From positions 67,382-131,381 of the forward strand of contig DASUUU010000109.1 of the NCBI GenBank assembly GCA_036373915.1: DNA of 64,000 nt, given 5' to 3'. The DNA is from JASLBX01 sp036373915 (GTDB lineage: Bacteria; Actinomycetota; Actinomycetes; Jiangellales; Jiangellaceae). The notes beneath the pieces are model-generated. The model had not been told where the DNA came from. It did no database searches and saw only the letters and a program-made list of their open reading frames with translations. Below are positions 1 through 8,916 of this stretch, piece after piece. Within the stretch, counting starts at the first letter, position 1. Each line of letters opens with the position of its first letter. The translations under genes and the position numbers were made by a program.

Positions 1-1
1 G

Positions 2-1873
2 AAGGGCCGCAAGAGCAAGCGGCAGAAGCGCCAGGAGATCGAGAACATGCAGGCCCCGACGATCGGTGGCGTGCGAGTTCCACGAGGCAACGGGCAGAGC
101 ATCCGCCTGCCGCGCGGCGCGTCGCTGACCGACTTCGCCGAGCGGATCGACACCGAGGCCGGTGCGCTGGTTCAGATGCTGTTCCACCTCGGCGAGATGG
201 TGACGGCCACCCAGTCGGTCGACGAGGACACGTTCAAGCTGCTCGGTGAGGAGCTGGGCTATGACGTGCAGATCGTCTCGCCCGAGGACGAGGACCGCGA
301 GCTGCTCGAATCGTTCGCGATCGACTTCGAGGACGAAGGCGACGAGGACACCGTGCCTCGGCCACCCGTCGTGACCGTCATGGGTCACGTCGACCACGGT
401 AAGACCAAGCTGCTCGACGCCATCCGCAACGCCGACGTCGTGGCAGGGGAGGCCGGCGGGATCACCCAGCACATCGGTGCCTACCAGGTCCACGCCAAGC
501 ACGAGGACGAAGATCGCGCGATCACCTTCATCGACACGCCCGGTCACGAGGCCTTCACGGCCATGCGCGCCCGGGGCTCGCAGGTCACGGACATCGTCAT
601 CCTCGTGGTGGCGGCCGACGACGGCGTTATGCCGCAGACCGTCGAGGCGCTCAACCACGCCCAGGCCGCGGAGGTGCCGATCGTCGTCGCGGTGAACAAG
701 ATCGACGTGCCGGGAGCGAACCCCGCGCGGATCCGCCAGCAGCTCACCGAGTACGGCCTCGTGGCCGAGGAGTATGGCGGCGAGACGATGTTCATCGATG
801 TGTCTGCGCTGAAGCGAGAGGGCATCGACAACCTGCTCGAAGCCGTGCTGCTGACCGCCGACGCCGCGCTCGAGCTCATGGCGAACCCGGAGATGCCGGC
901 CCGTGGCGTCGCGATCGAGGGTCACCTCGACAAGGGCCGCGGCCCGGTTGCGACGGTGCTCGTCCAGCGCGGGACCCTGCGTCCGGGCGACTCGATCGTC
1001 ACCGGCCAGTCGTACGGCCGGGTTCGGGCCATGCTCGACGAGCACGGCCAGATGGTCGAGGAGGCCGGTCCGTCCCGTCCGGTGCAGGTGCTTGGTCTGA
1101 CCAACGTGCCAGGTGCGGGTGACAAGTTCCTTGTCGCCGACGACGACCGCACGGCGCGCCAGATCGCCGAGAAGCGCGAAGCGATGGAACGCAACGCCGC
1201 GCTGGCCAAGGCCCGCAAGCGGGTGTCGCTGGAGAGCTTCCTGGCCGAGTCGAAGGTCGAGACCCTCAACCTGATCATCAAGGGTGACGGCTCGGGTTCG
1301 GTCGAGGCGCTGGAGGACGCGCTGCTGAAGATCGACGTCGGCGACGAGGTCGAGCTGCGAATCATCGACCGCGGCGTCGGCGCCGTCACGGAGACCAACG
1401 TCATGCTGGCCTCCGCATCCGATGCGATCATCCTGGCGTACAACGTCCGGCCGCAGGGTAAGGCGGCTGAGCTTGCCGAGCGCGAGGGCGTCGAGATCCG
1501 GTACTACTCGGTCATCTACTCGGTGATCGAGGAGATCGAGGCGGCCCTGAAGGGCATGCTCAAGCCGGAGTTCGAAGAGATCCAGCTCGGCACCGCGGAG
1601 ATCCGCCAGATCTTCCGGTCGTCCCGCATCGGCAACATCGCCGGCTGCATGGTCACGAGCGGAACGATCCGGCGTAACTCCAAGGCGCGGCTCGTTCGCG
1701 ACGGTGTCGTCGTCACCGAGAACCTCGCGATCGCATCGCTGCGGCGGGAGAAGGATGACGTCACGGAGGTGCGTGAAGGCTTCGAGTGCGGTATCAACCT
1801 CGCGTCGTTCAACGACATCGCCGAGGGCGACATCATCGAAACCTACGAGACCCGCGAGAAGCCTCGCGACTGA
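2..1873 (+). CDS. infB: Translation initiation factor IF-2, 5' end cut off by the window
   Basis: GTPase that brings initiator tRNA to the 30S subunit and promotes subunit joining. The reading frame is open from base 2, before the first in-frame ATG at 47, so the N-terminal part lies outside the window and 623 residues are visible. Counting from that ATG, the G1 motif GHVDHGKT is near residue 112, followed by DTPGHEAF (G3) and NKID (G4), then the beta-barrel and C-terminal IF-2 domains. The lysine/arginine-rich start (GRKSKRQKRQE) matches the linker that precedes the IF-2 N2/G region. It heads the conserved order infB-DUF503-rbfA-truB. A long hairpin repeat begins 14 bases after the stop. Confidence 0.98.
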   Translation, partial: KGRKSKRQKRQEIENMQAPTIGGVRVPRGNGQSIRLPRGASLTDFAERIDTEAGALVQMLFHLGEMVTATQSVDEDTFKLLGEELGYDVQIVSPEDEDRELLESFAIDFEDEGDEDTVPRPPVVTVMGHVDHGKTKLLDAIRNADVVAGEAGGITQHIGAYQVHAKHEDEDRAITFIDTPGHEAFTAMRARGSQVTDIVILVVAADDGVMPQTVEALNHAQAAEVPIVVAVNKIDVPGANPARIRQQLTEYGLVAEEYGGETMFIDVSALKREGIDNLLEAVLLTADAALELMANPEMPARGVAIEGHLDKGRGPVATVLVQRGTLRPGDSIVTGQSYGRVRAMLDEHGQMVEEAGPSRPVQVLGLTNVPGAGDKFLVADDDRTARQIAEKREAMERNAALAKARKRVSLESFLAESKVETLNLIIKGDGSGSVEALEDALLKIDVGDEVELRIIDRGVGAVTETNVMLASASDAIILAYNVRPQGKAAELAEREGVEIRYYSVIYSVIEEIEAALKGMLKPEFEEIQLGTAEIRQIFRSSRIGNIAGCMVTSGTIRRNSKARLVRDGVVVTENLAIASLRREKDDVTEVREGFECGINLASFNDIAEGDIIETYETREKPRD

Positions 1874-1887
1874 CCGCCACCGGTGTC

Positions 1888-1976
1888 GTTCGATCACGTT
1901 CGGCAGGCGGCGCCGCGTACCTACAGGCTCGCATGCAGGTAGGTACGCGGGCAGGCCTGCCGAACGTGATCTGAAC
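1888..1976. repeat. R1 intergenic hairpin repeat, copy 1
   Basis: Long imperfect inverted repeat between infB and the DUF503 gene. Outer arms GATCACGTTCGGCAGGC (1892-1908) and its exact complement (1955-1971) enclose inner arms CCGCGTACCTAC (1913-1924) and complement (1939-1950), with a 4-base internal mismatch and a 14-base loop containing GCATGC. GTTC at 1888 and GAAC at 1973 extend the stem. No T-run follows, so it is not a classical intrinsic terminator. Related copies follow rnj (19303) and rny (42588). Confidence 0.9.
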
Positions 1977-2006
1977 GACAATCCGGCAAAACGGAGGGGC
2001 CAGGCA

Positions 2007-2348
2007 GTGTTCACCGGGACGTTGACGCTGGACGTGCTGCTGGGTGACGTGCGCTCGCTCAAGCAGAAGCGGTCGGTCGTCCGCCCGATAGTCGCGGAGC
2101 TACGCCGCAAGCTCGAAGTGAGCGTGGCCGAGGTGGGCCACCTTGACCTGTACCGGCGCACGGAGATCGGGCTTGCCGTGGTCTCGGCCGACGCCGCCCA
2201 CGTGCACCGGGTTCTCGACACCGCCGAACGCATGGTGGCGGCCCGGCCGGAGATCGAACTGCTGTCAGCGCGCCGAGCCCTGCACCGGGCCGACGACTGG
2301 GAGCCCGGTACGTATTCCGATGACAAGGGGGTAGCCCGCGATGGCTGA
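2007..2348 (+). CDS. DUF503 family protein (YlxP-like)
   Basis: Small protein of 113 residues beginning with a conserved beta strand (FTGTLTLDVLLGDVRSLKQKR) typical of DUF503/YlxP, a family found in the nusA-infB-rbfA operon of Gram-positive bacteria. Its function is not established; operon position suggests a link to ribosome assembly or initiation. The GTG start at 2007 is chosen because GGAGG at 1993-1997 is well spaced; the frame is open further upstream, but that stretch covers the infB 3' end and the R1 hairpin. The gene overlaps the rbfA start by 8 bases, implying translational coupling. Confidence 0.85.
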   Translation: MFTGTLTLDVLLGDVRSLKQKRSVVRPIVAELRRKLEVSVAEVGHLDLYRRTEIGLAVVSADAAHVHRVLDTAERMVAARPEIELLSARRALHRADDWEPGTYSDDKGVARDG

Positions 2349-2793
2349 CCGCACACGTGCTCACAAGCTGGCCGACCGGATCCGCGTGATCGTGGCCGAA
2401 ACGCTCAAGCACCGGGTCAAGGACCCCCGCCTGGGATTCATCACCATCACCGATGCCCGGGTCACCGGGGACCTGCGCGAGGCAACCGTGTTCTACACGG
2501 TGTACGGCGACGAGACCGAACGGGCCGATACCGCAGTGGCCCTGGAGAGCGTCAAGGGCATGCTCCGCTCAGAGGTCGGCCGGCAGACCGGTATCAAGTT
2601 CACGCCGACGCTGGCCTTCGTGCTCGACGCCGTCCCCGAGTCGGCGGCGAACATCGAGGATCTGCTGCGCCGCGCTCGCGAAGCCGATGCCGAGGTCGCA
2701 CGGGCGGCTGCAACGGCGTCGTACGCGGGCGACACCGACCCGTATCGCAAGCCGCCCGAGGACGACGGCGAGGACGGGGACGACGCGGCGTGA
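2341..2793 (+). CDS. rbfA: 30S ribosome-binding factor RbfA
   Basis: Ribosome assembly factor that binds the 30S subunit and helps mature the 5' end of 16S rRNA. The 150-residue product has the family's single KH-like fold region, with the segment KDPRLGFITITDARVTGDLREATVFYTVYG in residues 25-60, and an acidic low-complexity C-terminal tail (DDGEDGDDAA) common in actinobacterial forms. ATG start inside the end of the DUF503 gene; its stop overlaps the GTG of truB. Tight packing places it in the infB operon. Confidence 0.95.
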   Translation: MADRTRAHKLADRIRVIVAETLKHRVKDPRLGFITITDARVTGDLREATVFYTVYGDETERADTAVALESVKGMLRSEVGRQTGIKFTPTLAFVLDAVPESAANIEDLLRRAREADAEVARAAATASYAGDTDPYRKPPEDDGEDGDDAA

Positions 2794-3683
2794 CAACTCC
2801 CGCCCCCGACGGGCTGGTGATAGTCGACAAACCAGCCGGTTGGACGTCGCACGACGTCGTCGGCAAGGTCCGCAAGCTCGCGGGCACCCGGCGGGTCGGG
2901 CACGCCGGGACGCTCGATCCGATGGCCACCGGGGTGCTGGTGCTCGGCCTCGGCCGGGCGACGCGGCTGCTCGGCCACCTCGCACTGGCCACCAAGGCTT
3001 ACGAGGCCACGATCCGGCTCGGCGCGAGCACTCTGACCGACGACGCTGCCGGCGAGATCACGGCTGAGAGCGACGCATCCGGCGTCACGGATGCAGCACT
3101 CCGGGCCGCCATGGCCGAGCTCACCGGAGATATCCAGCAGGTGCCGAGCGCGGTGTCGGCGATCAAGAAGGACGGCGTGCGCTCGTACGTCCGGGTACGG
3201 GCCGGCGAGCGGGTCGAGTTGGACGCGAGGCCGGTCACGGTGCACCGGTTCGACGTGCTTGCGATCCGTCGCGAGGGTGCGTACGTGGACGTCGACGTGA
3301 CCGTCGAATGCTCGTCCGGGACGTACGTCCGCGCACTGGCACGCGATCTCGGCGCAGCACTCGGTGTCGGTGGTCACTTGACGGCGCTGCGACGGACCCG
3401 GGTGGGGCCGTACGGCCTGGATGTGGCGCACTCACTGGAGCAGTTGGCCGCAGAGATGCCGGTGGTATCGCTGGCGGACGCGGCCGCGGCGGCGTTTCCG
3501 AGGCTGGACGTCGACGAGCAGACGGCCGAGCGGGTGGTTCACGGTGTGCCGCTACCGCCGACCGGGCACGGACCAGGCCGACCGGTCGCGGTCTTCGGCC
3601 CGGACGGCCAGCTACTGTCACTGGTCGAGGACCGGGGCGCGCGCGCCAAGCACCTCGCGGTGTTCGCGGGGCCGCCGCAGTGA
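2790..3683 (+). CDS. truB: tRNA pseudouridine(55) synthase TruB
   Basis: Makes pseudouridine 55 in the T-loop of tRNAs. The 297-residue protein has the catalytic motif GHAGTLDPMATGVL near residues 38-51 (catalytic Asp in LDP), KAYEATIRLG, and SSGTYVRALARDLG near residue 175; the C-terminal part is the divergent actinobacterial extension. The GTG start at 2790 overlaps the rbfA stop by 4 bases. Last gene of the tight infB run; ribF follows after 75 bases. Confidence 0.96.
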   Translation: MTTPAPDGLVIVDKPAGWTSHDVVGKVRKLAGTRRVGHAGTLDPMATGVLVLGLGRATRLLGHLALATKAYEATIRLGASTLTDDAAGEITAESDASGVTDAALRAAMAELTGDIQQVPSAVSAIKKDGVRSYVRVRAGERVELDARPVTVHRFDVLAIRREGAYVDVDVTVECSSGTYVRALARDLGAALGVGGHLTALRRTRVGPYGLDVAHSLEQLAAEMPVVSLADAAAAAFPRLDVDEQTAERVVHGVPLPPTGHGPGRPVAVFGPDGQLLSLVEDRGARAKHLAVFAGPPQ

Positions 3684-3758
3684 TCACGTGGCCTGTGGTA
3701 CCGGATCGGGCTACAAAGTCTTCGTGATCAGGGGAAATGACGAGAGGAGCGTATCGAC

Positions 3759-4703
3759 GTGGCGGTGTGGTGGACACCGGATGAAGTGCCGGGGGATCTC
3801 GGCCGCACGGTGGTGACGATCGGTGTCTTCGACGGGGTCCACAAGGGCCACCAGGCCGTCATCGGACGGGCCGCGAAGCACGCAATGGACGCCGGAGTCC
3901 CGGTGGTGGCGATCACCTTCGACCCGAATCCGATGGTTGTAGTACGCCCGGACGCGGCACCGGCGTCCCTTGTGCCGCTGGAGCGCCGGATTGCTCTCCT
4001 CGGTGACGCCGGGGCGGATCACATCCTCGTCCTGCCGTTCGACAAGGAGCGCGCCCAGCAGCCGGCAGATGAGTTCGTCACCGATGTGCTGATCAGCGTG
4101 TGCGGGGTGCTGGTGATCGTCGTTGGGGAAGACTTCCGGTTCGGCCACCGCGCGGCGGGCGACGTCGCGCTGCTGCGCCGGCTGGGTGCCGAGCACGGCT
4201 TCTCCGTCGACGCCGTCGAGATCGTCGGCGGCGAAGGAGCGCCCCGCTGGTCGTCAACCCACATCCGGGACCTGGTGGCCGGCGGCGACGTCGCAGCGGC
4301 GGCGGACGCTCTCGGCCGGCCGTACCGCTTTGAAGGGGTGGTGGCGCGCGGCGAGGGCCGCGGCCGCGAACTCGGGTATCCGACGGCCAATCTGCCTGTT
4401 CGGGACGGTGAACTGGCACCGGCCGACGGCGTGTACGCGGGTTGGGTGACCGTGCCGGACGATCCGAGCGCGCCGGCCCGGCCGGCCGCCATCTCGGTCG
4501 GGACGAACCCGACATTCGGCGGATCAACGCGGACCGTCGAACCATACGTTCTCGATCGCGACGACCTTGACCTGTACGGCCTGCCGATCGCGGTCGATTT
4601 CGTCGACCGGATCCGCGGCCAGGAACGCTTCGCCTCCGTCGACGATCTGGTCGCCCAGATGGCTCAGGATGTCGCACAGACGCGGCGGGTGCTGGAGCTC
4701 TGA
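3759..4703 (+). CDS. ribF: Bifunctional riboflavin kinase / FAD synthetase
   Basis: Phosphorylates riboflavin to FMN and adenylates FMN to FAD. The 314-residue protein has the N-terminal nucleotidyltransferase domain (GVFDGVHKGHQAVIGRA near residue 22, and EDFRFGHR near residue 127) and the C-terminal flavokinase domain (GRGRELGYPTANL near residue 200). The GTG start at 3759 has a GAGAGGAG Shine-Dalgarno upstream. Position between truB and rpsO is the usual actinobacterial order. The 75-base gap before it contains GATCAGGGGA, which only loosely resembles the R2 repeat motif. Confidence 0.96.
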   Translation: MAVWWTPDEVPGDLGRTVVTIGVFDGVHKGHQAVIGRAAKHAMDAGVPVVAITFDPNPMVVVRPDAAPASLVPLERRIALLGDAGADHILVLPFDKERAQQPADEFVTDVLISVCGVLVIVVGEDFRFGHRAAGDVALLRRLGAEHGFSVDAVEIVGGEGAPRWSSTHIRDLVAGGDVAAAADALGRPYRFEGVVARGEGRGRELGYPTANLPVRDGELAPADGVYAGWVTVPDDPSAPARPAAISVGTNPTFGGSTRTVEPYVLDRDDLDLYGLPIAVDFVDRIRGQERFASVDDLVAQMAQDVAQTRRVLEL

Positions 4704-4831
4704 AGCGATGCGATTACGCCCGCTAGCTGGCCCGCTGGTATCCTGGGTGGGCCGTCAGAACGGCCGCGGTTGGAGAGTGCTCCGGTGGATAAGCCCGGGT
4801 GCGCCGCGCAACGAGCCCCGAAGGAGTCCGA

Positions 4832-5101
4832 GTGTCGATTGACACTGCCACCAAGAAGCAGATCATCGCCGAGCACGGCCGCAGCGAGAACGACACCGGC
4901 TCGCCCGAGGTTCAGGTCGCGCTGCTGACGCACAACATCAACCACCTGACCGAGCACCTGAAGGTGCACAAGCACGACCACCACAGTCGCCGTGGCCTGC
5001 TGCTTCAGGTCGGGCAGCGCAAGCGGCTGCTCAAGTACCTTCGCGACACCGACATCATGCGCTACCGAGCCTTGATCAAGAAGCTTGGTATTCGCGGATG
5101 A
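4832..5101 (+). CDS. rpsO: 30S ribosomal protein S15
   Basis: Primary 16S rRNA-binding protein of the small subunit. The 89-residue length is the family norm. The product begins SIDTATKKQIIAEHGR and contains the S15 signature (LTEHLKVHKHDHHSRRGLL, LLKYL). The GTG at 4832 is chosen over an upstream in-frame codon at 4799 because AAGGAG (4821-4826) is well spaced and S15 proteins start here. The 128-base leader before it may carry the promoter and an S15 autoregulatory structure, but I could not define one. A strong intrinsic terminator follows the stop. Confidence 0.97.
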   Translation: MSIDTATKKQIIAEHGRSENDTGSPEVQVALLTHNINHLTEHLKVHKHDHHSRRGLLLQVGQRKRLLKYLRDTDIMRYRALIKKLGIRG

Positions 5102-5114
5102 CACATTCGCACGG

Positions 5115-5145
5115 GGAGCGGTTCCCCCACGCTGGGGGCCGCTCC
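5115..5145 (+). terminator. Hairpin terminator after rpsO
   Basis: GGAGCGG (5115-5121) pairs with CCGCTCC (5139-5145), with an inner C5/G5 stem and a 5-base loop, followed by TTCG rather than a long T-run. It is the strongest GC hairpin in the rpsO-pnp gap and would separate rpsO from pnp transcripts. Confidence 0.75.
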
Positions 5146-5182
5146 TTCGTCGTATCTGACAACTGAACAGCTCACCAAGAGG

Positions 5183-5288
5183 GGTGGCTCGCCGGCCACC
5201 GGCTGATTCGCGACGAGCCGGTCCTCGGTAGTGGCTCCCGGGCAGGATATGCCCGAGGGCTTCCATCGATGACCGGCGGCGACGCCGG
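5183..5288 (+). ncRNA. Structured 5' leader of pnp (candidate Actino-pnp RNA)
   Basis: Four successive hairpins can be drawn: GGTGGC/GCCACC (5183-5200), CCGGCT/AGCCGG (5199-5221, sharing two bases with the first), CGGGC/GCCCG (5239-5255) and CCGGCG/CGCCGG (5273-5288) closed by a GCGA tetraloop. A conserved cis-element called Actino-pnp is known upstream of actinobacterial PNPase genes, and position fits. I assign it by location and foldability, not by a covariance-model match. It probably mediates PNPase autoregulation. Confidence 0.55.
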
Positions 5289-5336
5289 CAACCGGTCCGG
5301 AGCTGCCATCCCGCAATTTGATCAGGAGGGTGGCCC

Positions 5337-7538
5337 GTGACGGGTCAAGAAATTCACAGCGCCGAGGCCGTTATCGACAACGGCCGGTTCGGCACCCGCA
5401 CCATTCGCTTCGAGACCGGCCAGCTCGCCAGGCAGGCCGCCGGGTCCGCAGTCGCGTACCTCGATGACGAGACCATGCTGCTGTCCGCGACGACAGCGTC
5501 CAAGCAGCCGAAAGAGCACCTCGACTTCTTCCCGTTGACGGTCGACGTCGAGGAGCGCATGTACGCCGCCGGGCGGATTCCCGGGTCGTTCTTCCGCCGC
5601 GAGGGCCGGCCGTCCGAGGAGGCGATCCTCACCTGCCGGCTTATCGACCGGCCGCTGCGCCCGTCGTTCACCAGCGGGCTGCGCAACGAGATCCAGGTGG
5701 TCGTCACGGTGCTGTCACTGCACCCTGACCATCTGTACGACGTGGTAGCGATCAACGCCGCGTCCGCGTCGACCCAGCTGGGCGGCCTGCCGTTCTCCGG
5801 GCCGATCGGCGCGGTACGCGTCGCGCTCATCGAAGGCCAGTGGGTCGCGTTCCCGCTGCACTCGCAGCTGGAGGAAGCGGTCTTCGACATGGTTGTCGCC
5901 GGCCGCGTCCTTCCCGACGGCGACGTCGCGATCATGATGGTGGAGGCGGAGTCCACCGAGCACACCTGGCAGCTGGTCCAGGACGGCAAGACCGCTCCGA
6001 CCGAAGACGTCGTCGCCGCCGGTCTGGAGGCAGCCAAGCCGTTCATCACCTCTTTGTGCCGCGCCCAGCAGGAGTTGGCCGACAGGGCCGCGAAGCCGAC
6101 CGGCGAGTTCCCGATCTTTCTGGACTACACCGACGACGTGTACGCCGCCGTCGAGTCGGCGGTCCGCGACGAGTTGGCGCAGGCGCTGACCATCGTCGGC
6201 AAGGCCGAGCGTGAGGCACGGCTGGACGAGATCAAGGCGAGCCTGCAGGAGAAGCTGGCAGCCGACGAGCGCGACCCGAAGGAGATCAGCGCGGCATTTC
6301 GCTCGCTGACCAAGCGGGTCGTACGCGACCGGGTGCTGCGCGACAAGGTTCGCATCGACGGTCGCGGTCTCACCGACATCCGCACGCTCTCGGCAGAGGT
6401 AGGCCCGGTACCCCGGGCGCACGGCTCGGCTCTTTTCGAGCGGGGCGAGACGCAGATCCTGGGTGTCACCACACTGAACATGCTGAGCATGGAGCAGAAA
6501 CTGGACACCCTCTCGCCCGAGACGTCCAAGCGCTACATGCACAACTACAACTTCCCCCCGTACTCGACGGGTGAGACCGGCCGGGTCGGGTCGCCCAAGC
6601 GACGCGAGATCGGCCACGGTGCGCTCGCGGAGCGGGCCCTCCTGCCGGTGCTGCCGACGCGTGAGGAGTTTCCCTACGCGATCCGGCAGGTCTCCGAGGC
6701 GGTCGGCTCTAACGGTTCGACCTCGATGGGTTCGGTCTGCGCGTCGACCATGTCGCTGCTCAATGCCGGCGTGCCGCTGCGCGCCCCGGTGGCGGGCATC
6801 GCGATGGGCCTTATCTCCGGCGAGGTCGACAGCAAGACCGAGTACGTCACGCTGACCGACATCCTCGGTGCCGAGGACGCCTTCGGCGACATGGACTTCA
6901 AGGTCGCCGGTACGCCCGAGTTCGTCACGGCCCTGCAACTCGACACCAAGCTTGACGGCATCCCGGCGACGGTGCTGGCGTCTGCGCTGCAGCAGGCCAA
7001 GGCCGCACGGATGACGATCCTGGACGTGATGGCCCAGGCGATCGCTCAACCGGACGAGATGAGCCCGTACGCACCGCGGATCATCACGATCAAGATCCCG
7101 GTCGACCAGATCGGTGCGGTCATCGGGCCCAAGGGCAAGATCATCAATCAGATCCAGGACGAGACCGGCGCCGAGATAACCATCGAGGACGACGGGACGA
7201 TCTTCATCGGTGCCACGGACGGTCCGGCGGCCGAAGCGGCCCGCACGCAGATCAACGCGATCGCCAATCCGACGATGCCGGAGGTCGGCGAGCGCTACCT
7301 CGGCACGGTCGTGAAGACAACGAGCTTCGGCGCGTTCGTCTCGCTGCTACCCGGCAAGGACGGCTTGCTCCACGTGTCCAAGCTGCGTGCGTTGGCCGGA
7401 GGCAAGCGGGTCGAGAACGTCGAAGACGTCGTGTCGGTCGGTCAGAAGATCCAGGTAGAGATCACCGAGATCGACGATCGCGGCAAGCTGTCGCTGACCC
7501 CAGTCGTCGAAGAGGCCGCGGGCGCCGACGCTTCGTGA
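5337..7538 (+). CDS. pnp: Polyribonucleotide nucleotidyltransferase (PNPase)
   Basis: Phosphorolytic 3'-5' exoribonuclease. The 733-residue protein has two RNase PH-like domains, with an alpha-helical linker around residues 260-320. The second holds the catalytic region (RREIGHGALAERALLPVLP, then SNGSTSMGSVCASTMS). A KH domain (IGAVIGPKGKIINQIQ near residue 597) and a C-terminal S1 domain (YLGTVVKTTSFGAFVSLLPG near 655) follow. The GTG start has AGGAGG at 5322-5327. The stop overlaps the GTG of the M16 peptidase, so the two are co-translated, as in other actinomycetes. Confidence 0.98.
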   Translation: MTGQEIHSAEAVIDNGRFGTRTIRFETGQLARQAAGSAVAYLDDETMLLSATTASKQPKEHLDFFPLTVDVEERMYAAGRIPGSFFRREGRPSEEAILTCRLIDRPLRPSFTSGLRNEIQVVVTVLSLHPDHLYDVVAINAASASTQLGGLPFSGPIGAVRVALIEGQWVAFPLHSQLEEAVFDMVVAGRVLPDGDVAIMMVEAESTEHTWQLVQDGKTAPTEDVVAAGLEAAKPFITSLCRAQQELADRAAKPTGEFPIFLDYTDDVYAAVESAVRDELAQALTIVGKAEREARLDEIKASLQEKLAADERDPKEISAAFRSLTKRVVRDRVLRDKVRIDGRGLTDIRTLSAEVGPVPRAHGSALFERGETQILGVTTLNMLSMEQKLDTLSPETSKRYMHNYNFPPYSTGETGRVGSPKRREIGHGALAERALLPVLPTREEFPYAIRQVSEAVGSNGSTSMGSVCASTMSLLNAGVPLRAPVAGIAMGLISGEVDSKTEYVTLTDILGAEDAFGDMDFKVAGTPEFVTALQLDTKLDGIPATVLASALQQAKAARMTILDVMAQAIAQPDEMSPYAPRIITIKIPVDQIGAVIGPKGKIINQIQDETGAEITIEDDGTIFIGATDGPAAEAARTQINAIANPTMPEVGERYLGTVVKTTSFGAFVSLLPGKDGLLHVSKLRALAGGKRVENVEDVVSVGQKIQVEITEIDDRGKLSLTPVVEEAAGADAS

Positions 7539-8866
7539 CCACGAATTCGACCCGACAGGTCACGCGCACGCTGTTGCAGGAGGACGGCGGTGGAGTCGTC
7601 CGCCGTACCGTCCTCCCGGGTGGCGTGCGTGTGATCACCGAGACCATCCCGACGGTCCGATCGGTGTCGTTCGGCATCTGGGCAGGTGTCGGCTCGCGTG
7701 ACGAGACGCGGGCGCAGGCGGGCACTACGCACTACCTCGAGCACTTGCTGTTCAAGGGCACTCATCGGCGCTCCGCCCTTGACATCTCCTCAGCCGTCGA
7801 GTCGGTCGGCGGTGACATCAATGCCTTTACCGCGAAGGAGTTCACCTGCTACTACGCGCGGGTGCTGGACTCCGACCTGCCGCTCGCGGTTGACGTGGTG
7901 GCGGACATGGTCTCGTCCTCGCGGATCGCCGAAGGCGACGTCGATGCTGAGCGCGATGTCGTGCTGGAAGAGATAGCGATGCGCGACGACGACCCGTCCG
8001 ACGCGGTCCACGATCTCGTAACGGCCCAGTTGTGGGGATCGACACCGCTGGGCCGGCCGATCCTGGGGACGGTCGAGAGCATCAACTCGCTGTCGCGGGA
8101 TGTCATCAACCGCTACTACAAGCGCAAGTACCGCCCCGAGAACATCGTGGTGGCCGCGGCAGGCAACCTCGATCACTCCCGGGTGGTCCGACTGGTTCGC
8201 TCCGCATTCGAGGCGGCCGGCTTCGTCGGCGATGCGGATGAGCCGACGCCGCCCCGGGTCGGCGGGCGGGGGCCCCGCGCGCGGGCAGGGGTGGCGCTGC
8301 TGGAACGGCCCACCGAGCAGGCGAACCTCGTGCTGGCCATGCCCGGGCTGTCGCGTACGGACGAGCGGCGGTACGCCCTAGGCGTCCTGAACGCCGCATT
8401 GGGCGGCGGGATGTCGTCCCGGCTGTTCCAGGAGATCCGGGAGAAGCGCAGCCTGGCGTATTCGGTGTACTCCTATGCCTCGCAGTTCGCCGACGCCGGG
8501 CTGGTGGGTGTGTATGTCGGCTGTCAGCCGAAGAAGGTCGACCAGGTGCTCGAGCTGTGCCGTGAGTTCCTCTCCGACGTTGCGACGCACGGGATCACTG
8601 CCGAGGAGCTCGCGCGGGGCAAAGGTCAACTGCGCGGCGGGCTGGTGCTCGGTCTCGAGGACACCGGCTCGCGGATGGGCCGGCTCGCGAAGGCCGAGTT
8701 GGTGTACGAGGACCTGCTGAGTGTCGACGACCTCCTGTCGATCATCGACGCGGTGACGCTGGACGACGTCCGCGAGGTGGCGAGCTCGGTCCTGGCCGCG
8801 TCGCCGGCACTGGCCGTCGTCGGCCCCTTCGACGACCCCGGGCGTTTTGAGGCAGCCCTCGCCTGA
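7535..8866 (+). CDS. M16 family zinc metallopeptidase
   Basis: Peptidase of the pitrilysin/mitochondrial-processing-peptidase family. The inverted zinc motif HYLEHLLFKGT (HxxEH) is near residue 66, and a distal glutamate region follows (ERDVVLEEIAMRDDDP). The 443-residue length and single N-terminal active half plus inactive C-terminal half match the PqqL/YmxG-like proteins encoded next to pnp. The substrate is unknown. GTG start overlaps the pnp stop by 4 bases; dapB follows after about 50 bases. Confidence 0.94.
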   Translation: MTTNSTRQVTRTLLQEDGGGVVRRTVLPGGVRVITETIPTVRSVSFGIWAGVGSRDETRAQAGTTHYLEHLLFKGTHRRSALDISSAVESVGGDINAFTAKEFTCYYARVLDSDLPLAVDVVADMVSSSRIAEGDVDAERDVVLEEIAMRDDDPSDAVHDLVTAQLWGSTPLGRPILGTVESINSLSRDVINRYYKRKYRPENIVVAAAGNLDHSRVVRLVRSAFEAAGFVGDADEPTPPRVGGRGPRARAGVALLERPTEQANLVLAMPGLSRTDERRYALGVLNAALGGGMSSRLFQEIREKRSLAYSVYSYASQFADAGLVGVYVGCQPKKVDQVLELCREFLSDVATHGITAEELARGKGQLRGGLVLGLEDTGSRMGRLAKAELVYEDLLSVDDLLSIIDAVTLDDVREVASSVLAASPALAVVGPFDDPGRFEAALA

Positions 8867-8916
8867 CGTCTGTCGGGCTGCGAGCACACTGCGCTACTGT
8901 GCGGGAGACTGGGCGC

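Noticed and set aside
3725..3736. GATCAGGGGA before ribF, a near match to the R2 motif
   Set aside because: Differs in the core, has no partner units and lies in a co-directional gap; treated as chance.
5314..5327. TTGATCAGGAGG before pnp, another R2-like word
   Set aside because: Explained by the Shine-Dalgarno sequence; no other units nearby.
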